Positions 8,844 to 16,991 of a stretch of DNA of 64,000 bases are shown here, piece by piece. The stretch covers positions 1 through 64,000 of the forward strand of contig NZ_JAMBIZ010000006.1 in NCBI RefSeq assembly GCF_025291715.1, given 5' to 3'. Position numbers and translations under genes: made by a program. Within the stretch, counting starts at the first letter, position 1. Each line of letters opens with the position of its first letter. Source of the DNA: Metasolibacillus sp. (GTDB lineage Bacteria > Bacillota > Bacilli > Bacillales_A > Planococcaceae). The notes below the pieces were generated by a model. The model did not search any database. It worked only from the letters and a program-made list of their open reading frames with translations, and was not told where the DNA came from.

Positions 8844-9683
8844 ATGAAAAAAGTAGCTGTAATCCAAGATATGTCCTCCTTTGGGAAGTGCTCGTTAACA
8901 GCGGCATTGCCTGTTTTGTCAGTGATGGGGGTACAAGCATGCCCATTGCCAACTGCTATTTTGACAGCACAAACAGAATTTCCAAGCTTTTTTTGTGAGG
9001 ATTTGACATCAAAAATGGGACATTTTACAGAGGAATGGCACAAAATGAATGCAAGTTTTGATGGCATTTTGACAGGCTTTGTAATGGGGGAGGAGCAAAT
9101 TCAGCATATTTTTGATTTTTTGGATGTGTTTCAAAGGGAACAAACGACTTTGCTTGTTGACCCTGTCATGGGCGATCAAGGTGAGGGCTATCCATTGTTT
9201 ACAGGTCGCTTGCTCGAGCAAATGAAGGAGCTAGTAAAGCGTGCGGATATTATTACACCGAATTTAACGGAATGCTGTATGCTGACAGGGCTATCATATG
9301 AAAAATTGCACGGCTATACAGATGCAGGCGATTATTTACAGGCATTGGAGGAAGCGGCACAGATACTAGCAGAAGAAACAAAAGCGAAAGTGATTTTAAC
9401 AGGTATTGTGCCACCAACAGCAGAGCCAACGATTGGCAATTTACTCGTAGCAGACGGAACAACCATTTTCAGTCAACAGCCTTTCAATGGTGCAGGCTAT
9501 TCAGGAACGGGCGATTTATTTGCTGCAACGATAATGGGGGGCGCTTTACGTGGACAGAGCGTTGCAGAAGCAATTCAGTTAGCAGCGCAATTTTTAACAG
9601 CTGCTATCAAGGAAACGTATGCACAGCAAATTCCACGCAATATGGGTGTGCATTTTGAGAAGTATTTGAAAATGTTGATTTAA
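8844..9683 (+). CDS. pdxK: Pyridoxal/pyridoxamine kinase (PdxK/PdxY-like)
   Basis: Ribokinase-superfamily kinase of 279 aa that phosphorylates vitamin B6 vitamers to make pyridoxal 5'-phosphate. It starts with KKVAVIQDMSSFGKCSL; MGDQGEGY and TPNLTECCMLTG follow; GTGDLFAA near the C terminus carries the anion hole and catalytic aspartate. The ATG at 8844 (GGTGGATG before it) is preferred to an upstream in-frame start at 8766, which lacks a ribosome site. Divergently arranged with an ECF S component. pdxY is an equally possible name. Confidence 0.87.
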   Translation: MKKVAVIQDMSSFGKCSLTAALPVLSVMGVQACPLPTAILTAQTEFPSFFCEDLTSKMGHFTEEWHKMNASFDGILTGFVMGEEQIQHIFDFLDVFQREQTTLLVDPVMGDQGEGYPLFTGRLLEQMKELVKRADIITPNLTECCMLTGLSYEKLHGYTDAGDYLQALEEAAQILAEETKAKVILTGIVPPTAEPTIGNLLVADGTTIFSQQPFNGAGYSGTGDLFAATIMGGALRGQSVAEAIQLAAQFLTAAIKETYAQQIPRNMGVHFEKYLKMLI

Positions 9684-9698
9684 AGGGGAAAACGAAGA

Positions 9699-10445
9699 AT
9701 GAAAAACATTTATGCGTTTGAAAGTATTGAGGAGCTACAGGCTTATTCAAAAGATATCGAGCAGCTAAATAAAAAGCTAACTGCTTATCAGGCACTTTTA
9801 GAAAAGGAGTTTGGCTTAGACGATTTACCAAAGGCCATTGTGTGGACATCAAAGGAGAATGCAACAACGATTTTTTCTAATACACCTGTTCCAGCATATA
9901 CGAATGACGTAAGAATTTGCATGTCGCCAATTGTGCAGGATTGGCGCGAATTTCATCTTGCACAGCTAGAAGGACAACGTAATGAACGCATTGAGAAATA
10001 TTATAGCGAAATTACATTAGATCATGTGTTTTGCATACTAGCACATGAATTAACGCATCACCTTCAGTTATTTATTGATGATTTTGACGATGGGCGTGAA
10101 AATAGCATTTGGTTTGAGGAAGGTATGTGTGAATATTTGTCGCAAAAGCTTACATTATCAACTGAACAATATGAGAAGCTTGTAGCAGTTGAGGGGGAAT
10201 TGATTGAGTTATTTACAGAAAAATATGGGCAACATTCCTTGGACGAGTTTGGTAAAGGGAGTTATGAGGCAACGAGTTTGACAGCTATAATGATTTATTA
10301 TTGGCGTAGCTCTAAGGCAATTAAATATATTGTTGAAGACTGTTATGGCGGAGATGTTCATAAAGTTTTTGCACTATACTATGAGTGGGATAAAGCAGGA
10401 AGAACAGTGCCGTTGACGGAGTATTTTGGTGTAACGGCATTATAG
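9699..10445 (+). CDS. Gluzincin-like zinc metallopeptidase domain protein
   Basis: Cytoplasmic protein of 248 aa with a zinc peptidase signature. HELTH at 116-120 supplies two zinc-binding histidines and the catalytic glutamate; WFEEGMCEY at 138-146 supplies the probable third ligand E140/E141 at the spacing seen in gluzincins. No signal peptide or prodomain is visible, so it may act inside the cell or be exported by another route. It starts 15 bp after the pyridoxal kinase with a GGGGAAAACGAAG leader, implying one operon. Family name not recognised; substrate unknown. Confidence 0.75.
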   Translation: MKNIYAFESIEELQAYSKDIEQLNKKLTAYQALLEKEFGLDDLPKAIVWTSKENATTIFSNTPVPAYTNDVRICMSPIVQDWREFHLAQLEGQRNERIEKYYSEITLDHVFCILAHELTHHLQLFIDDFDDGRENSIWFEEGMCEYLSQKLTLSTEQYEKLVAVEGELIELFTEKYGQHSLDEFGKGSYEATSLTAIMIYYWRSSKAIKYIVEDCYGGDVHKVFALYYEWDKAGRTVPLTEYFGVTAL

Positions 10446-10455
10446 GGGGATAGGG

Positions 10456-10980
10456 ATGAGAAATGATGAGGTTGTACTTGTAACGTATGATAAAGCATGG
10501 ACAAACGAGTTTGAACAAGCAAAGGAAGCATTATTGTGTGTTACTAACTTGCTAAGCGAACAAATTGAGCATATCGGTAGCACATCAATTCAAGGAATGC
10601 GGGCAAAGCCAATTATTGATTTGCTAATTGGAGTTGAGGATTTAACTTGTCTTGAAAAAGCCTTTTTCAAGAATTTATCAAAGGTAGGCTTTCATAGACT
10701 GCGAGTTGAGCGACCTGATGAAATTGTATGTGCAAAATTTACGGATGATACATTTCAAACAAAGACGCATTTTATTCATCTTGTGCAATATAAAGGGCAG
10801 AAGTGGCAGGAATTATTGTTTTTTAGAGATTTTTTAAGGGCAAATGCTGAAGCAAAAAAACAGTATGAGCAGCTAAAGCTATCGTTTTTTGAAACAGGCT
10901 TGCAAGGTATTGCGGCATATACAGATTATAAAGAAGGCTTTGTAAAGTCGATTTTAGCAAAGCGAAGGGTGGATACATAA
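10456..10980 (+). CDS. GrpB family protein (UPF0157, nucleotidyltransferase-like)
   Basis: Protein of 174 aa of the GrpB/UPF0157 family, related to the minimal nucleotidyltransferase fold. Motifs are the N-terminal VTYDKAWTNEFEQAK, EHIGSTSIQGMRAKPIIDLLIGV with the G-S-T-S loop and paired acids, and HFIHLV in the second half. GGGGGATAGGG lies just before the ATG, 10 bp after the metallopeptidase gene. Biochemical role unproven in the family as far as I know. Confidence 0.88.
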   Translation: MRNDEVVLVTYDKAWTNEFEQAKEALLCVTNLLSEQIEHIGSTSIQGMRAKPIIDLLIGVEDLTCLEKAFFKNLSKVGFHRLRVERPDEIVCAKFTDDTFQTKTHFIHLVQYKGQKWQELLFFRDFLRANAEAKKQYEQLKLSFFETGLQGIAAYTDYKEGFVKSILAKRRVDT

Positions 10981-11105
10981 TGGAAATTGTAGAATTAGCA
11001 ATTGAATTTGAGTTTAATGGACAGCAAAATTGTATATATCCTAGCTTAATTGTGCTAAACCATGAACTAACTTTAATGAATGCATTTAAAAGCGATTGTA
11101 TATAG
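10980..11105 (+). pseudogene. Remnant of an MBL-fold hydrolase gene (N-terminus only)
   Basis: A 41-codon frame starts on the stop codon of the GrpB gene (TAATG). Its product begins MEIVELAIEFEFNGQQNCIY and continues PSLIVLNHELTL, which matches from memory the opening of metallo-beta-lactamase-fold hydrolases, whose next residues are normally V-D-x-G. Here it runs into MNAFKSDCI and stops. No HxHxDH motif follows, so the rest of the gene has been deleted. Confidence 0.5.
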
Positions 11106-11121
11106 GCAGGAGGAGAATTAA

Positions 11122-11646
11122 GTGGAAGTAGTTTTATTTAATGGGGAAATCGATGATTTAGTGCGCTTGTTAACTGAAAATGAATGGCCTTATCATGCTG
11201 ATATGAGCGTTGAGGAGAATACTGTGAGAAAAGCCGTGGAAAAGGGCTATTATGCAGATGGTCGCGAAACATTTTGGATTATTGAGGATGAAGAAAAAGT
11301 TGGACTACTCATTATCAATGATATCGATGATACGATTCCGCTGTTTGATCTTCGTCTAGCTGCAACAACACGTGGAAAAGGGCTTGGTGTGAAAGCATTG
11401 AAATGGATGCAAAATTACTTATTCGGAGAGAAAAATAAAATTCGGATTGAAGGCTACACGCGTGCTGATAATATTGCAATGCGCAAATGCTTTATGAAAG
11501 CAGGCTTTGTCAAGGAAGGTTATTTGCGTAATGCCTGGGAAAATAGCGATGGCACTGTTTCGGATACGGTACTGTATGGTGCGATTTATGAGGATTGGAA
11601 AAATGCAACCGTGACACCAAATAGAATGAATGAAGTGCCATACTGA
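11122..11646 (+). CDS. GNAT family N-acetyltransferase
   Basis: Acetyl-CoA-dependent acetyltransferase of 174 aa. The acetyl-CoA pyrophosphate loop is TTRGKGLGVKAL (R-G-K-G-L-G), followed by the RADNIAMRKCFMKAGFVKEG segment typical of motif B. It starts with GTG at 11122, with AGGAGGAG 6 bp upstream. RimJ/RimL-like layout; substrate unknown. A promoter for the following gene lies at its extreme 3' end. Confidence 0.87.
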   Translation: MEVVLFNGEIDDLVRLLTENEWPYHADMSVEENTVRKAVEKGYYADGRETFWIIEDEEKVGLLIINDIDDTIPLFDLRLAATTRGKGLGVKALKWMQNYLFGEKNKIRIEGYTRADNIAMRKCFMKAGFVKEGYLRNAWENSDGTVSDTVLYGAIYEDWKNATVTPNRMNEVPY

Positions 11647-11648
11647 TA

Positions 11649-11657
11649 TGTTATAAT
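11649..11657 (+). promoter_or_regulatory. Extended -10 promoter driving the attenuator leader
   Basis: TGTTATAAT (11649-11657) is an extended -10 hexamer. Transcription would begin near 11664, giving a leader of about 115 nt before the acetyltransferase start. Confidence 0.55.
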
Positions 11658-11689
11658 GATTGACAATAAAAGCAAAGGAGTTGATTCGA

Positions 11690-11722
11690 ATGAAAAACGT
11701 ACATAAGGTGATTGGCGAGTAA
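11690..11722 (+). CDS. Putative 10-residue leader peptide
   Basis: Short frame MKNVHKVIGE preceded at 9 bp by AAAGGAG (11674-11680), a better ribosome site than many real genes here. Its last five codons form the left arm of a hairpin. The placement resembles leader peptides of translational attenuators of antibiotic-resistance genes. Whether it is translated is not known. Confidence 0.45.
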   Translation: MKNVHKVIGE

Positions 11723-11772
11723 AATCTACTTACTCTTTTCAATCACAGAGGCTTACTATTATTGAAAAGAGG
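11708..11772 (+). promoter_or_regulatory. Two mutually exclusive leader hairpins (candidate translational attenuator)
   Basis: Hairpin 1 pairs GTGATTG+GAGTAA (11708-11722) with TTACTC+CAATCAC (11730-11746). Hairpin 2 pairs CTTTTCAAT (11735-11743) with ATTGAAAAG (11761-11769), which covers part of the AAAAGAGG ribosome site of the next gene. Both use 11735-11743, so only one can form. Occupation of the leader frame by a ribosome would block hairpin 1 and favour hairpin 2. Confidence 0.5.
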
Positions 11773-11778
11773 TCTATT

Positions 11779-12306
11779 ATGTATCAAGATAATGAATTAA
11801 TCATCCGAGCTGTGGAGGAGAAGGATTTAACGCGTCTATGGGAGCTTATCTATACGGATGAACAACCAGAATGGAAAAAATGGGATGCACCTTACTATCC
11901 ACATCAATCTAAAACATTAGAGGAGTTTTTACCAATCGGGCAAGGGTGGATTGGTGATGATGATTTTTGGGTGATTGAAGTAGCTGGTGTGGTACGTGGT
12001 ATTGTGTCGTATTATTGGGAGCATGAGCCTTCACAGTGGTTGGAAGTAGGTATCGTTTTCCACGAAGGTGGCTCGTGGGGCAAAGGCTTAGGCACACGTG
12101 CATTAAAGCTATGGATTGATCATTTATTTAATACAATGCCATTAGTGCGTGTTGGTTTCACAACATGGTCAGGCAATAAACGCATGATTCGAGTTGGTGA
12201 AAAGCTCAACATGCAAATGGAAGCGAGAATTCGCAAAGTGCGCTATTACGAAGGGCATTATTATGACTCTATTCGCATGGGCATTTTGCGTGAAGAATGG
12301 GAATAA
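11779..12306 (+). CDS. GNAT family N-acetyltransferase (YoaA-like)
   Basis: Acetyltransferase of 175 aa. It opens with LIIRAVEEKDLTRLWELIY and has EWKKWDAPYYP, a segment I associate with the YoaA group of Bacillus acetyltransferases. The acetyl-CoA loop is GGSWGKGLGTRALKLW, followed by TTWSGNKRMIRVGEKLNM. Its ribosome site AAAAGAGG lies within a leader hairpin, so expression is probably regulated at translation. The substrate could be a small amine, an antibiotic or a ribosomal target; the sequence does not decide. A strong terminator follows. Confidence 0.85.
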   Translation: MYQDNELIIRAVEEKDLTRLWELIYTDEQPEWKKWDAPYYPHQSKTLEEFLPIGQGWIGDDDFWVIEVAGVVRGIVSYYWEHEPSQWLEVGIVFHEGGSWGKGLGTRALKLWIDHLFNTMPLVRVGFTTWSGNKRMIRVGEKLNMQMEARIRKVRYYEGHYYDSIRMGILREEWE

Positions 12307-12314
12307 ACAAGAAA

Positions 12315-12341
12315 GGTGGCGCAGAGAAGCGCCGCCTTTTT
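12315..12341 (+). terminator. Rho-independent terminator
   Basis: GC-rich stem GGTGGCGC (12315-12322) with GCGCCGCC (12329-12336), six-base loop and TTTTT tail, 9 bp after the acetyltransferase stop codon. Confidence 0.9.
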
Positions 12342-12345
12342 AAAA

Positions 12346-12420
12346 TCGCCGATATATTTGAAATTTCGCCGATAAATTGGTGAAAGTCGCTGATATATCC
12401 TCAAAAGTCGCTGATATATA
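12346..12420. repeat. Four tandem degenerate 20-21 bp repeats
   Basis: Four units begin TCGC(C/T)GATA at 12346, 12366, 12387 and 12408, each followed by an AT-rich tail. The 20-21 bp period is two DNA helical turns. There are no conserved spacers, so it is not a CRISPR array. Confidence 0.75.
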
Positions 12421-12668
12421 GTTGGCTTGCATGACGTATGATAAATCGCTCTTTGGTACATTGTAGTGTAGCCTGTGTTGCTAAAAGCTGCCAGTAAAGC
12501 GGTGCTTGCGCTATAAAATAATAAAATAGCTTCCCATCGCTCCCCGCTGCGCTCACCATTATCCCATAAGTTGAAGGACATCCTTTAAAAAAGTCATTTC
12601 CTGTGAATCAAGTGAAAAAGCAATCATTAATGTGCAAGTATACAAACTGAAGGAACTTTCACAAAAGC
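12421..12668. other. Non-coding stretch between repeats and sigma-factor promoter
   Basis: About 250 bp with no plausible gene on either strand; frames crossing it lack ribosome sites and family resemblance. It has a GC-richer patch around 12520-12560 and no clear hairpin. Confidence 0.5.
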
Positions 12669-12696
12669 TGTAACGAAACTCATTTAAAATCTATAT
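12669..12696 (+). promoter_or_regulatory. Candidate ECF-sigma promoter upstream of the sigma gene
   Basis: TGTAAC (12669-12674) with a 16-bp spacer to CTATAT (12691-12696). TGTAAC/TGAAAC at -35 is the hallmark of ECF sigma promoters in Bacillus, which are commonly autoregulated. The -10 differs from the usual CGTA/CGTC. Confidence 0.45.
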
Positions 12697-12723
12697 ATAA
12701 GTATGGCGAAGGGAGGGAAATGA

Positions 12724-13224
12724 GTGGAGGACTTAGATGAAATATATAGGGCGCATGCGGATGGGGTGAAGGCATTTTTGATTTCACTGACAGCCAATGT
12801 TGATTTAGCAGAGGAGTTGACACAGGAAACCTTTTATCAGGTGACAAAATCGATTCATCGCTACAATGGTCAATGTAAAATCTCGGTATGGCTATGTCAA
12901 ATTGCAAAGCATGTATATTATGACTTTTTAAAAAAGGAAAAGCGAAGGAAATATGTCACAATTGACCCTATGCAGGAAATAGAGAGTGGCAATACACCAC
13001 ATAGCGAAATCATGAATCGCTCAATGCTAATTTCGATACATAAAGAAATTCATTTATTGCAGGAGCCATATAAGGAAGTATTTTTGCTAAGAACATCCAT
13101 TGATTTAAGCTTCAAGGAAATTGGAGAGATATTTAACAAAAGCGAAAATTGGGCGAGGGTTACCTATTATCGTGCGAAATTAAAATTAGCAGAAAGGTTA
13201 GAGGGGGAGCGAGATGAACTGTAA
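12724..13224 (+). CDS. ECF-type RNA polymerase sigma factor
   Basis: Sigma factor of 166 aa. Region 2 (about 5-70) contains LAEELTQETFYQVTKSIHRY and VWLCQIAKHVYYDFLKKE; region 4 (about 105-160) contains PYKEVFLLRTSIDLSFKEIG and a helix-turn-helix. GTG start at 12724 with GGGAGGG 6 bp upstream. The next gene, an anti-sigma factor, overlaps it by 11 bp. The TGTAAC promoter suggests positive autoregulation. The signal is probably envelope stress, inferred from the partner. Confidence 0.92.
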   Translation: MEDLDEIYRAHADGVKAFLISLTANVDLAEELTQETFYQVTKSIHRYNGQCKISVWLCQIAKHVYYDFLKKEKRRKYVTIDPMQEIESGNTPHSEIMNRSMLISIHKEIHLLQEPYKEVFLLRTSIDLSFKEIGEIFNKSENWARVTYYRAKLKLAERLEGERDEL

Positions 13225-13840
13225 TATTATAAAAGATTTGCTACCGTCATATGCTGATGGTGTTTGTAGTGACGAGACGCGTAAAGCAGTGGAGGAGCAC
13301 ATTCAAGAGTGTGCAAAATGCCGATCACTTTTAACGATGCTGCAACAAGAAATAACATATGTGCAGCCATTGCCTGAGGAAGTTAAAAAGGCAATTTCTC
13401 CATTTAAGAAAATTAACCGAAGACGTTATTTTAATATTATAGCAGCAGTAGCTATTACCTTTATGGTAATGGTTATTGGGATGTCAATCTACCAAAATGT
13501 CGGCGTTGTACACGACTTCTTTTCACCAAGTCAGTGGGGGAATGTTGTTATTGCTTCAGAGGAAGATGAATGGCAGCAAGTAGATTTTTCTATCTTTGTA
13601 GATGAGCCACAGGATTATGTGATGTTCGATAGCGTTTTTTGGAAAAAAGCGGTTGTTAATGTAGCAGGGAGTGATGGCGATATTCGACTAAGAATAAAAG
13701 ATGACCGCGGTCAAATCATTATAGATGATGTAACAATAAAAGAGGGGGCACGCTTGGAATTAAAAGAGTTAAAAAGAAATAAAAAATACTATTTTGAAAT
13801 ACAGGCACCACCAGGAAGATATTCAATCAATGCGATATAA
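13214..13840 (+). CDS. Membrane anti-sigma factor with zinc-finger (zf-HC2/ZAS) domain
   Basis: Protein of 208 aa that holds the preceding sigma factor at the membrane. The N-terminal domain has C3, H29, C33 and C36, the H-x3-C-x2-C zinc-binding anti-sigma motif, with DLLPSYADG typical of the RsiW/YlaD family. One membrane segment lies at about 73-93; residues 94-208 form an extracellular beta-rich domain that would be the sensory part, possibly released by regulated proteolysis. GAGGGGGA precedes the ATG. Confidence 0.9.
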   Translation: MNCNIIKDLLPSYADGVCSDETRKAVEEHIQECAKCRSLLTMLQQEITYVQPLPEEVKKAISPFKKINRRRYFNIIAAVAITFMVMVIGMSIYQNVGVVHDFFSPSQWGNVVIASEEDEWQQVDFSIFVDEPQDYVMFDSVFWKKAVVNVAGSDGDIRLRIKDDRGQIIIDDVTIKEGARLELKELKRNKKYYFEIQAPPGRYSINAI

Positions 13841-13845
13841 GTAAG

Positions 13846-13885
13846 AAAGGGAGCGCCCGAAAAGTCATTTTGGGACGCTCCCTTT
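13846..13885 (+). terminator. Strong hairpin after the anti-sigma gene
   Basis: AAAGGGAGCG (13846-13855) pairs with CGCTCCCTTT (13876-13885), extended inward by CCC/GGG and AAAA/TTTT. There is no T tract beyond the stem's own TTT, so it may be a weak terminator or an RNA-stabilising hairpin. Confidence 0.55.
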
Positions 13886-13933
13886 GCGACGAGGATGGTG
13901 ACAATTGATTGTGACCACCGCAGGAGCACTGTA

Positions 13934-13980
13934 AAAAAGCGGAGCTGTTCAGAAAGTTCACTTTCTGGACGGCTTCTTTT
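13934..13980. terminator. Bidirectional terminator between convergent genes
   Basis: About 16-bp stem (13941-13956 with 13961-13976, loop TTCA) flanked by six A on the left and a T-rich tail on the right. It serves the sigma operon (+) and the 407-aa gene (-), whose stop codon it touches. Confidence 0.8.
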
Positions 13981-15203
13981 TAAATCAGCTCTTTAATAAT
14001 TGCTTCAAAGCGTGTACGATATGGCTCTGAAATACGCATAAAGGCTGAGCTTGTGAAATCATTCAAGTGGATAATGCCAAAGCATGTGTAGAAAAGTGCT
14101 GCTACAATATAATCCTTCAGTTCTTCAATAGATGCATTTTGCTCAGAGGAAATCAAAGGACAAAGCTCGATAAATGGCATTGTCATAAATTTTTCAAGCC
14201 ATTGCAGGTTTTCCTCAGTATTCATTGCTTGCTCAAAGAAAGAATCATATGGAACTTCTTGTACAGCTATTACTGTGCAGACAAAGACAGGCAATGTTTC
14301 AGGTGTTAGCCCGAATTTTTCAACATATGCCTTGGCAAAATATTCAGGCATCGGTGAATGGTCACCATCACATTCATACATATAATCGATAACGAGCTTG
14401 CTATAGCTTTTATCGTATAAGCCAAGACCAAAAACGGCGAATGTACTTGGCATAGCAGCCTGTTCATCATCAACATCGTGATAAAAATGGTATTCAGCCA
14501 TCGCTTTATAGCTATATTCGACAAGGCTAGGATGCAAGCTCGGGAAGCTTAATACTTTGGCAAAAAAATGGTGTGATGATGTAATTGGTAAAGATTCCAC
14601 AGGTAATAGTAAGCTGCTTTCACCTTCATAGAAAATGCTGTAACTTTTTGGGAAGTCTGTCTCTAATACTGTATTTAAATAGGTCATAGCCTCGCGATAG
14701 GCTTCCTCTGTTTCTTGTTTCATATGAATGGTAATCGTTGCAAGTACATCATTTGCTGTTCCTGTAAAAAGCGCTGATTCAGTTGTTGGTAAAGTGCCAG
14801 AGCCCACTGTAGTTAATCGGTTATATGTGTCGATATCTAGATTTTTAATTGTTGTAAGCAATTCTTCAACAGTTAAATATTCAAAGCTGGCACCATATTT
14901 TCGTAAATTGATGACATAGTAGCTTAATAAAGGTAAGTACTGAGCAGATTGTTGCTCGCTAGTGAATCGAGAAAGGCAATAGCGTTGCTCCTCAAAGCCA
15001 AGCTCTTGGCGAAATGTATTTAATAATGCAAGCTGTTGATAGTAACAAAGCACCTCATACATTGTGAACAAATCAAGTGAAAACGAAGGAGTAATAATTT
15101 TAGCAGGGTAGTCATTTGTTTCAACTTGATATTTTTTAGAAAGAAGCTCTTGCTCTAGCTGTAGCCATAATGAGTTATCATTGGTAAATTGTTCTGTTTT
15201 CAT
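13980..15203 (-). CDS. Conserved hypothetical protein, 407 aa
   Basis: Large cytoplasmic protein I cannot assign to a characterised family. It has no signal peptide, no membrane segment and no obvious catalytic motif. It is mostly helical and rich in aromatic residues ([36 protein letters not shown]). GGAGGC lies 5 bp before the ATG. Its 5' end abuts and slightly overlaps a truncated chemoreceptor reading the other way, so its arrival or a local deletion may have removed the receptor's front half. Codon use is like its neighbours. Confidence 0.72.
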   Translation of the reverse strand: MKTEQFTNDNSLWLQLEQELLSKKYQVETNDYPAKIITPSFSLDLFTMYEVLCYYQQLALLNTFRQELGFEEQRYCLSRFTSEQQSAQYLPLLSYYVINLRKYGASFEYLTVEELLTTIKNLDIDTYNRLTTVGSGTLPTTESALFTGTANDVLATITIHMKQETEEAYREAMTYLNTVLETDFPKSYSIFYEGESSLLLPVESLPITSSHHFFAKVLSFPSLHPSLVEYSYKAMAEYHFYHDVDDEQAAMPSTFAVFGLGLYDKSYSKLVIDYMYECDGDHSPMPEYFAKAYVEKFGLTPETLPVFVCTVIAVQEVPYDSFFEQAMNTEENLQWLEKFMTMPFIELCPLISSEQNASIEELKDYIVAALFYTCFGIIHLNDFTSSAFMRISEPYRTRFEAIIKELI

Positions 15204-16460
15204 TGTATTGCCTCCTATGTGCCAATGATATCACAATCAGGCGAGGTAATTGGAGTGATGGGAGCCGATTTAGTTGCGACAGCGATTTATATGAACATGG
15301 CGCAGCAAAAGAGAAATTTATACCTTATTATAGCAGGTGCTGTACTAATTAGTATTATCATTGTTTATGCTTTAAGTCGCTATTTTGTATCACCTTTACG
15401 AAGCCTTGCACATCAGGTACATAAGGTTGGAGAAGGGGATTTATCAGCAAACTTTTCAACGAAGCGCACAGATGAGGTTGGGACGGTAGCGAATGCTTTT
15501 CAAAAGATGACAGATAGCTTAAAGCCCGTGATTTCAGGTATTTCTCAGCATTCTACAACACTCGTTCAAATGTCCAAGGAGCAATTGAGCAATGCAGAGG
15601 AAATTAAGCAGGGTAATGAGACGGTTGCTCAAACGATGGTTAATTTGGCAGCTGGTGCGGAAGGACAGGCAGCGGCTACAGTAAAAATTGTTGAAACGGT
15701 GGAGGATTTCGCTAAACAAATCGATTACACAAGTGATAAGGGAGACGCTTTAAATAAAGAGGCTGAGAGTGTTCTTGCTTTAACTGATGAAGGATTTAAG
15801 CAAATTACTGAAACAGAGCAGTACGTATCTATTTTGTATAAAGGTGTAGAGAAATCGGTTGAACAGGTCAAGGCATTAGATGATGATGCCAAAAACATTT
15901 CGAGCTTAGTACAGGTTATAGAAGGTATTGCAGAGCAAACAAACTTGCTAGCTTTAAATGCAGCGATTGAAGCAGCGCGTGCTGGAGAGCATGGCAAGGG
16001 CTTTGCGGTTGTGGCAGATGAGGTTCGTAAGTTGGCTGAAGAGGTGAAGAAGTCAGTCGGTGATATTGTCAGTATCGTTGGAGGAATTCAAGAGCAGTCA
16101 AGTGAGGTAGCTAAAGTATTAGAGTCAGGCTACGAGCAAGCGAGTAAAGGCACCGTCACATTGAAGGAGACCGGTTTTGTTTTTACTAATATTCATTCTG
16201 CAGTTAAGCAAATGCAGCAGCAAATTCAAGGGATTGCACAGGATTTACAGCATATTTCCGAACGAGGTAATAGTATTCATAGCTCCATCGGTAATGTTGC
16301 TACAGCGACAGAGGATGCACAGGCTGGTATTGAAGGTACATCAAGCCTTGTACAAAAATCAACGGTTTCGATGGCAGAGATTGTGCATAATTCAGAGGAG
16401 CTAACGAAAATTGCCTCTGAATTAAATCAGTTAATAGAAAGGTTTAAGGTTGAACAATGA
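15189..16460 (+). pseudogene. 5'-truncated methyl-accepting chemotaxis protein
   Basis: The frame begins within what should be the end of an extracellular Cache-type sensor: [19 protein letters not shown] matches the last strand before the second membrane helix. It continues with a membrane segment, HAMP, and an intact signalling domain ([20 protein letters not shown]). The first membrane helix and most of the ligand domain, about 200-250 residues, are missing. The homology starts at about 15207, just where the opposite-strand gene's ribosome site lies. An in-frame ATG at 15225 could still give a sensor-less receptor. Confidence 0.75.
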
Positions 16461-16954
16461 TCGAGATTAGAAAAGCAACTACGCAAGATGCAGCACAAAT
16501 AGTGCAAGTAATGGCAGATGCTGAACAATCAGGCTTTATGCTATTTTCACCTGGTGAACGTCAAATAACGGCAGAGGGGCTTGCGAAAATGATTGCCAAC
16601 CTTAATAATGAGGCAAAATCTGGACTATTTATACCACAAGAAGGAGAAGTGATTTTAGGCTATATGATTGTTCGCAATGACAATCCAGAGCGTATTGCAC
16701 ATAGAGCTTACTTAGTCATCGGCGTGCACAGTAATAGTCGAGGAAAAGGTGTTGGCAAGTCTTTGTTTAGTTTTGTCCTCAATTGGGCAAAGGAAGAAGG
16801 TCTACATCGGCTTGAATTAACGGTATTAGTGAAAAATGAGGCAGCTGTTCATTTGTATAAAAGGATGGGCTTTGAAATCGAAGGGATTAAAAAGCATTCT
16901 TTATATATTAATGGACAATATGAGGATGAATATTATATGGTAAAATTGCTTTAA
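16457..16954 (+). CDS. GNAT family N-acetyltransferase
   Basis: Acetyltransferase of 165 aa overlapping the receptor remnant by 4 bp (ATGA). Acetyl-CoA loop [15 protein letters not shown], followed by [20 protein letters not shown], the canonical motif A/B of the RimI-like group. The C-terminal [16 protein letters not shown] is typical of family members acting on small molecules. Substrate unknown. Its own start lacks a good ribosome site, so it depends on coupling to the upstream frame. Confidence 0.87.
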   Translation: MIEIRKATTQDAAQIVQVMADAEQSGFMLFSPGERQITAEGLAKMIANLNNEAKSGLFIPQEGEVILGYMIVRNDNPERIAHRAYLVIGVHSNSRGKGVGKSLFSFVLNWAKEEGLHRLELTVLVKNEAAVHLYKRMGFEIEGIKKHSLYINGQYEDEYYMVKLL

Positions 16955-16991
16955 AATATATTGGCTAGCCTGTTAAAAGGAGAGAGAAGCA

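Noticed and set aside
12346..12420. CRISPR-like tandem repeats
   Set aside because: Units are adjacent and degenerate, with no unique spacers of constant length and no cas genes.
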